Assembly (NCBI GenBank): GCA_946479435.1
Contig: CAMLFX010000081.1
Coordinates: forward strand, 1 to 15,370
From: an uncultured Sphingobacteriales bacterium
GTDB taxonomy: Bacteria; Bacteroidota; Bacteroidia; Chitinophagales; Chitinophagaceae
DNA: 15,370 nucleotides
Direction: 5' to 3'
The position numbers and the translations under genes were made by a program. This document shows positions 13,223 through 15,370 of the stretch, one piece after another (positions within the stretch are counted from its first letter, which is position 1; the number at the start of each line of letters is the position of its first letter). The notes under the pieces are model-generated. The model was not told the DNA's origin, ran no database searches, and saw only the letters and a program-made list of their open reading frames with translations.

Positions 13223-14101
13223 CTATAGTTGTTTGAGGTACTGGCGGGTCTTATCGGCCAGTGGTTCACTCACGGCTACCAGCGGCAGGCGCAGCTTATT
13301 AGGGCATATACCCATCTCGTTCAGCACAAACTTGACACCTGCCGGGTTGCCTTCTACGAATAGCAGATCGATGCCGGGTAGTAGCTTGTAGTGCAGCTTA
13401 CGGGCAGTTGTAAAGTCGCCTTGAAGTGCGCTGTTCACCATATCGGTAAAGTCCTTGGTGTAGCAGTTGGCAGCAACCGATATGACACCTTCCATACCTA
13501 TGGCCACTTGTGGCAGTATCAGGTTGTCATCGCCGGATAGTACAGCAAAGTGTGCTGGCTTGCCTTGTACCAGTTCCATACATTGCGCCAGGTTGCCACT
13601 TGCCTCTTTGATGGCTACTATGTTCCTGAACTCGTTAGCCAGCTTCAGCGCAGTAGCGGGTAGTATGTTGGTAACTGTACGGCCCGGTACATTGTATAGT
13701 ATGATAGGCTTTGTAGTAGCCTGTGCTATTGCTTTGAAGTGTTGATACACGCCTTCCTGGGTAGGCTTGTTGTAGTAGGGTGCAACGCTAAGTATACCTG
13801 CCACCTTATCGAGCGGGTAGGTATGTAGCTGGTGTATAACCTCGGCAGTGTTGTTGCCGCCTATGCCGCATACAACAGGTACACGGCCATTGCAATGACT
13901 GATGATATAGTCGAGCACGGCAAGCTTCTCTTCGGCAGTAAGGGTAGGGGTTTCGGCAGTAGTGCCTAATGCCACCAGGTAGTTCACGCCATTGTCTATA
14001 ACATGATCTATAAGTTTGGTTAATGAAGCATAGTCAACACTTCCATCTTGCTGAAAGGGTGTTACCAATGCTACACCTGTACCTGAAAATTGATGCGCCA
14101 T
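13223..14101 (-). CDS. dapA: 4-hydroxy-tetrahydrodipicolinate synthase
   Basis: The first enzyme of the diaminopimelate/lysine branch; it condenses pyruvate with aspartate semialdehyde in the cytoplasm, feeding lysine and peptidoglycan synthesis. The 292-aa TIM-barrel has the expected residues: GTTAE with Thr47-Thr48, the PYYNKP loop at 108-113, YNVPGRT with Tyr136, and the Schiff-base Lys165 in VAIKEASGN. GDDNLILP (204-211) and GVISVAANC also match DapA, and not sialate lyase, although paralogue specificity always carries some doubt. The gene lies 42 nt downstream of accA without a promoter match between them, so the two are probably co-transcribed. Confidence 0.95.
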   Translation of the reverse strand: MAHQFSGTGVALVTPFQQDGSVDYASLTKLIDHVIDNGVNYLVALGTTAETPTLTAEEKLAVLDYIISHCNGRVPVVCGIGGNNTAEVIHQLHTYPLDKVAGILSVAPYYNKPTQEGVYQHFKAIAQATTKPIILYNVPGRTVTNILPATALKLANEFRNIVAIKEASGNLAQCMELVQGKPAHFAVLSGDDNLILPQVAIGMEGVISVAANCYTKDFTDMVNSALQGDFTTARKLHYKLLPGIDLLFVEGNPAGVKFVLNEMGICPNKLRLPLVAVSEPLADKTRQYLKQL

Positions 14102-14143
14102 TATTGCGTCTATGTAATAGTTGTTATGTAGTAATGTTATGCT

Positions 14144-15097
14144 TTAAACCTCTTCGTAGAAGCCCATTTTGGAGAACTTCTCAATGCGCTCTTCTATACG
14201 TTGGTCCGGTGTTTTCTTCGAAAGTTCGGCTAATGTCTTTACCAGGTACGCTTTTAGCGTAGTAGCCATTTCTTCAGGGTTGGCATGTGCGCCCCCCAAA
14301 GGTTCAGGCAGTACACCATCAACCAGGCCAAAGCCACTCATATCGGTAGAGGTAAGCTTCAGTTGCTCTGCTGCCTGTTCTTTAAAGTTCCAGCTGCGCC
14401 AAAGGATAGATGAGCATGATTCAGGAGAGATAACGGTATACCATGTATTCTCCAGCATTACCACGCGATCGCCAATGCCGATACCTAATGCACCGCCCGA
14501 TGCGCCTTCACCTATTATAACACAGATAACAGGCACTTTAAGGTTGGTCATTTCGAACAAGTTGCGTGCAATGGCTTCACCCTGTCCGCGTTCTTCAGCT
14601 TCAAGGCCGGGATATGCACCGGGAGTATCTATCAATGTAATTATCGGGCGGTTGAATTTCTCAGCCATCTTCATAAGGCGCAGTGCCTTGCGATAGCCTT
14701 CAGGGTTGGCCATACCGAAATTGCGCATCTGGCGCATTTTGGTATTAATGCCTTTCTGTTGTCCCATTACCATTACAGGCATGCCATCCAGCTCGGCCAT
14801 GCCACCTACCATTGCTTTGTCGTCGTTCACCTGGCGGTCGCCATACAATTCGGTAAAGTTGCTGAACATCTTCTCTATATAATAGAGTGTATATGGGCGT
14901 TCCGGGTGGCGGCTTAATTGTACTCTTTGCCAGGGAGTAAGGTGTGTGTATATGCGGGTACGTGTTTCTGCAATAGAGGCTTCCAGTTCATTTATCGTCT
15001 TGCTGACATCCACATTATTCTTAGCCGACATTTCTTTCAGCTTATTGAGCTGGGAGTAAAGATCTTCAAGTGGTTTTTCAAAATCCAGGAACTGCAT
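14144..15097 (-). CDS. accA: Acetyl-CoA carboxylase carboxyltransferase subunit alpha
   Basis: With AccD it forms the carboxyltransferase that moves CO2 from carboxybiotin on AccB to acetyl-CoA, making malonyl-CoA for fatty-acid synthesis. The 317-aa chain is of normal length. Visible: an N-terminal helical part (1-50), [17 protein letters not shown] (54-70), MVMGQQKG (109-116), [16 protein letters not shown] (157-172), the oxyanion-hole segment [12 protein letters not shown] (197-208) and [11 protein letters not shown] (224-234). These are characteristic of AccA. The ATG at 15097 is preceded by a TAnnTTTG match; dapA follows closely. Confidence 0.97.
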   Translation of the reverse strand: MQFLDFEKPLEDLYSQLNKLKEMSAKNNVDVSKTINELEASIAETRTRIYTHLTPWQRVQLSRHPERPYTLYYIEKMFSNFTELYGDRQVNDDKAMVGGMAELDGMPVMVMGQQKGINTKMRQMRNFGMANPEGYRKALRLMKMAEKFNRPIITLIDTPGAYPGLEAEERGQGEAIARNLFEMTNLKVPVICVIIGEGASGGALGIGIGDRVVMLENTWYTVISPESCSSILWRSWNFKEQAAEQLKLTSTDMSGFGLVDGVLPEPLGGAHANPEEMATTLKAYLVKTLAELSKKTPDQRIEERIEKFSKMGFYEEV

Positions 15098-15115
15098 ATA
15101 TTTCGTTTAGGAGTA

Positions 15116-15123
15116 CAAAAGTA
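15116..15123 (-). promoter_or_regulatory. Candidate -7 promoter element for accA(-dapA)
   Basis: On the minus strand TACTTTTG matches TAnnTTTG, 18 nt before the accA start codon. A matching -33 element is not evident. Confidence 0.5.
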
Positions 15124-15228
15124 AGGTTTGCGGGCTAAAACGGGTATTTATGATGTATTGTGTTGATATATAGCTAATCATAAAGCGATTAGACACTGAA
15201 AAGCAATTCGAAATTTTTTAAAAGAAGA

Positions 15229-15261
15229 TTTGCAGAATTGAAAAATTTGCCTTTATCTTTG
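15229..15261 (+). promoter_or_regulatory. Promoter of tRNA-Asp
   Basis: TTTG (15229-15232), a 21-bp spacer and TATCTTTG (15254-15261) form a complete Bacteroidota-type promoter, with about 18 nt between it and the mature tRNA. Confidence 0.7.
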
Positions 15262-15279
15262 CAACCCCAACCAAACAAT

Positions 15280-15353
15280 GGATCGGTAGTTCAGTTGGTT
15301 AGAATGCCGCCCTGTCACGGCGGAGGTCGCGGGTTCGAGTCCCGTCCGGTCCG
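15280..15353 (+). tRNA. tRNA-Asp (anticodon GTC)
   Basis: A full cloverleaf of 74 nt. The acceptor stem GGATCGG/CCGGTCC has one T-G wobble, the anticodon stem CCGCC/GGCGG (15307-15311, 15319-15323) encloses loop CTGTCAC with anticodon GTC at 15314-15316, and the T arm contains GGTTCGAGTCC. The discriminator is G15353, as expected for Asp. The 3' CCA is not encoded (CAAAA follows) and must be added by a nucleotidyltransferase. Confidence 0.97.
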
Positions 15354-15370
15354 CAAAAAGCCTGCAAATC

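Overview
The window looks like chromosomal DNA of a member of the Bacteroidota, perhaps Chitinophagales or Sphingobacteriales; I cannot resolve it further. The evidence is a fused SecD-SecF protein, a type IX secretion (T9SS) C-terminal sorting domain, weak or absent Shine-Dalgarno sequences, and repeated matches to the Bacteroidota promoter (-33 TTTG, about 20 bp, -7 TAnnTTTG).

Layout. (1) 1-518: the 5' end of a secreted M43-like metalloprotease on the minus strand, cut by the window edge. (2) 714-3827: secDF, closed by a strong terminator. (3) 3977-4720: an MlaE-type lipid-transport permease without an adjacent ATPase gene; an 18-bp perfect bidirectional terminator separates it from the convergent gene. 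(4) 4793-6154 (minus): a repeat-rich T9SS cargo protein. (5) 6271-6564: a small YjdJ/NATD1-like GNAT, followed by a strongly foldable intergenic stretch ending in a terminator. (6) 6761-7558 (minus): a YD-repeat-like lipoprotein. (7) 7733-11484: an AT-rich defence module. (8) 11820-15097 (minus): the housekeeping genes ahcY, dapA and accA. (9) 15280-15353: tRNA-Asp(GTC).

The defence module is the most interesting part. It is a controller-protein-regulated type II restriction-modification system. An Eco57I/TaqI-like N6-adenine methyltransferase (7786-9654, plus) faces a C-R pair on the minus strand: a 73-aa XRE controller protein (10501-10722) whose 3' end overlaps the start of a 300-aa protein, the presumed endonuclease (9618-10520), by 20 nt. 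The presumed endonuclease and methyltransferase genes overlap tail to tail by 37 nt. Classical C-boxes (ACTTATAGTC) are readable: one over the expected transcription start of the methyltransferase promoter, and a tandem pair on either side of the -33 element of the C promoter. The predicted circuit is that C represses M and both activates and later represses C-R, written here in Bacteroidota promoter grammar. A GIY-YIG protein with a C-terminal RAMA-like domain (10843-11484) diverges from the C gene. Its leader has a degenerate C-box-like sequence, and an 18-bp near-perfect direct repeat brackets the gene. It may be an accessory or modification-sensing nuclease of the same island.

The right-hand genes are core metabolism: accA starts fatty-acid synthesis, dapA starts the lysine/diaminopimelate branch, and ahcY hydrolyses the S-adenosylhomocysteine that methyltransferases release. 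accA and dapA are spaced like an operon; ahcY has its own promoter-like element and terminator.
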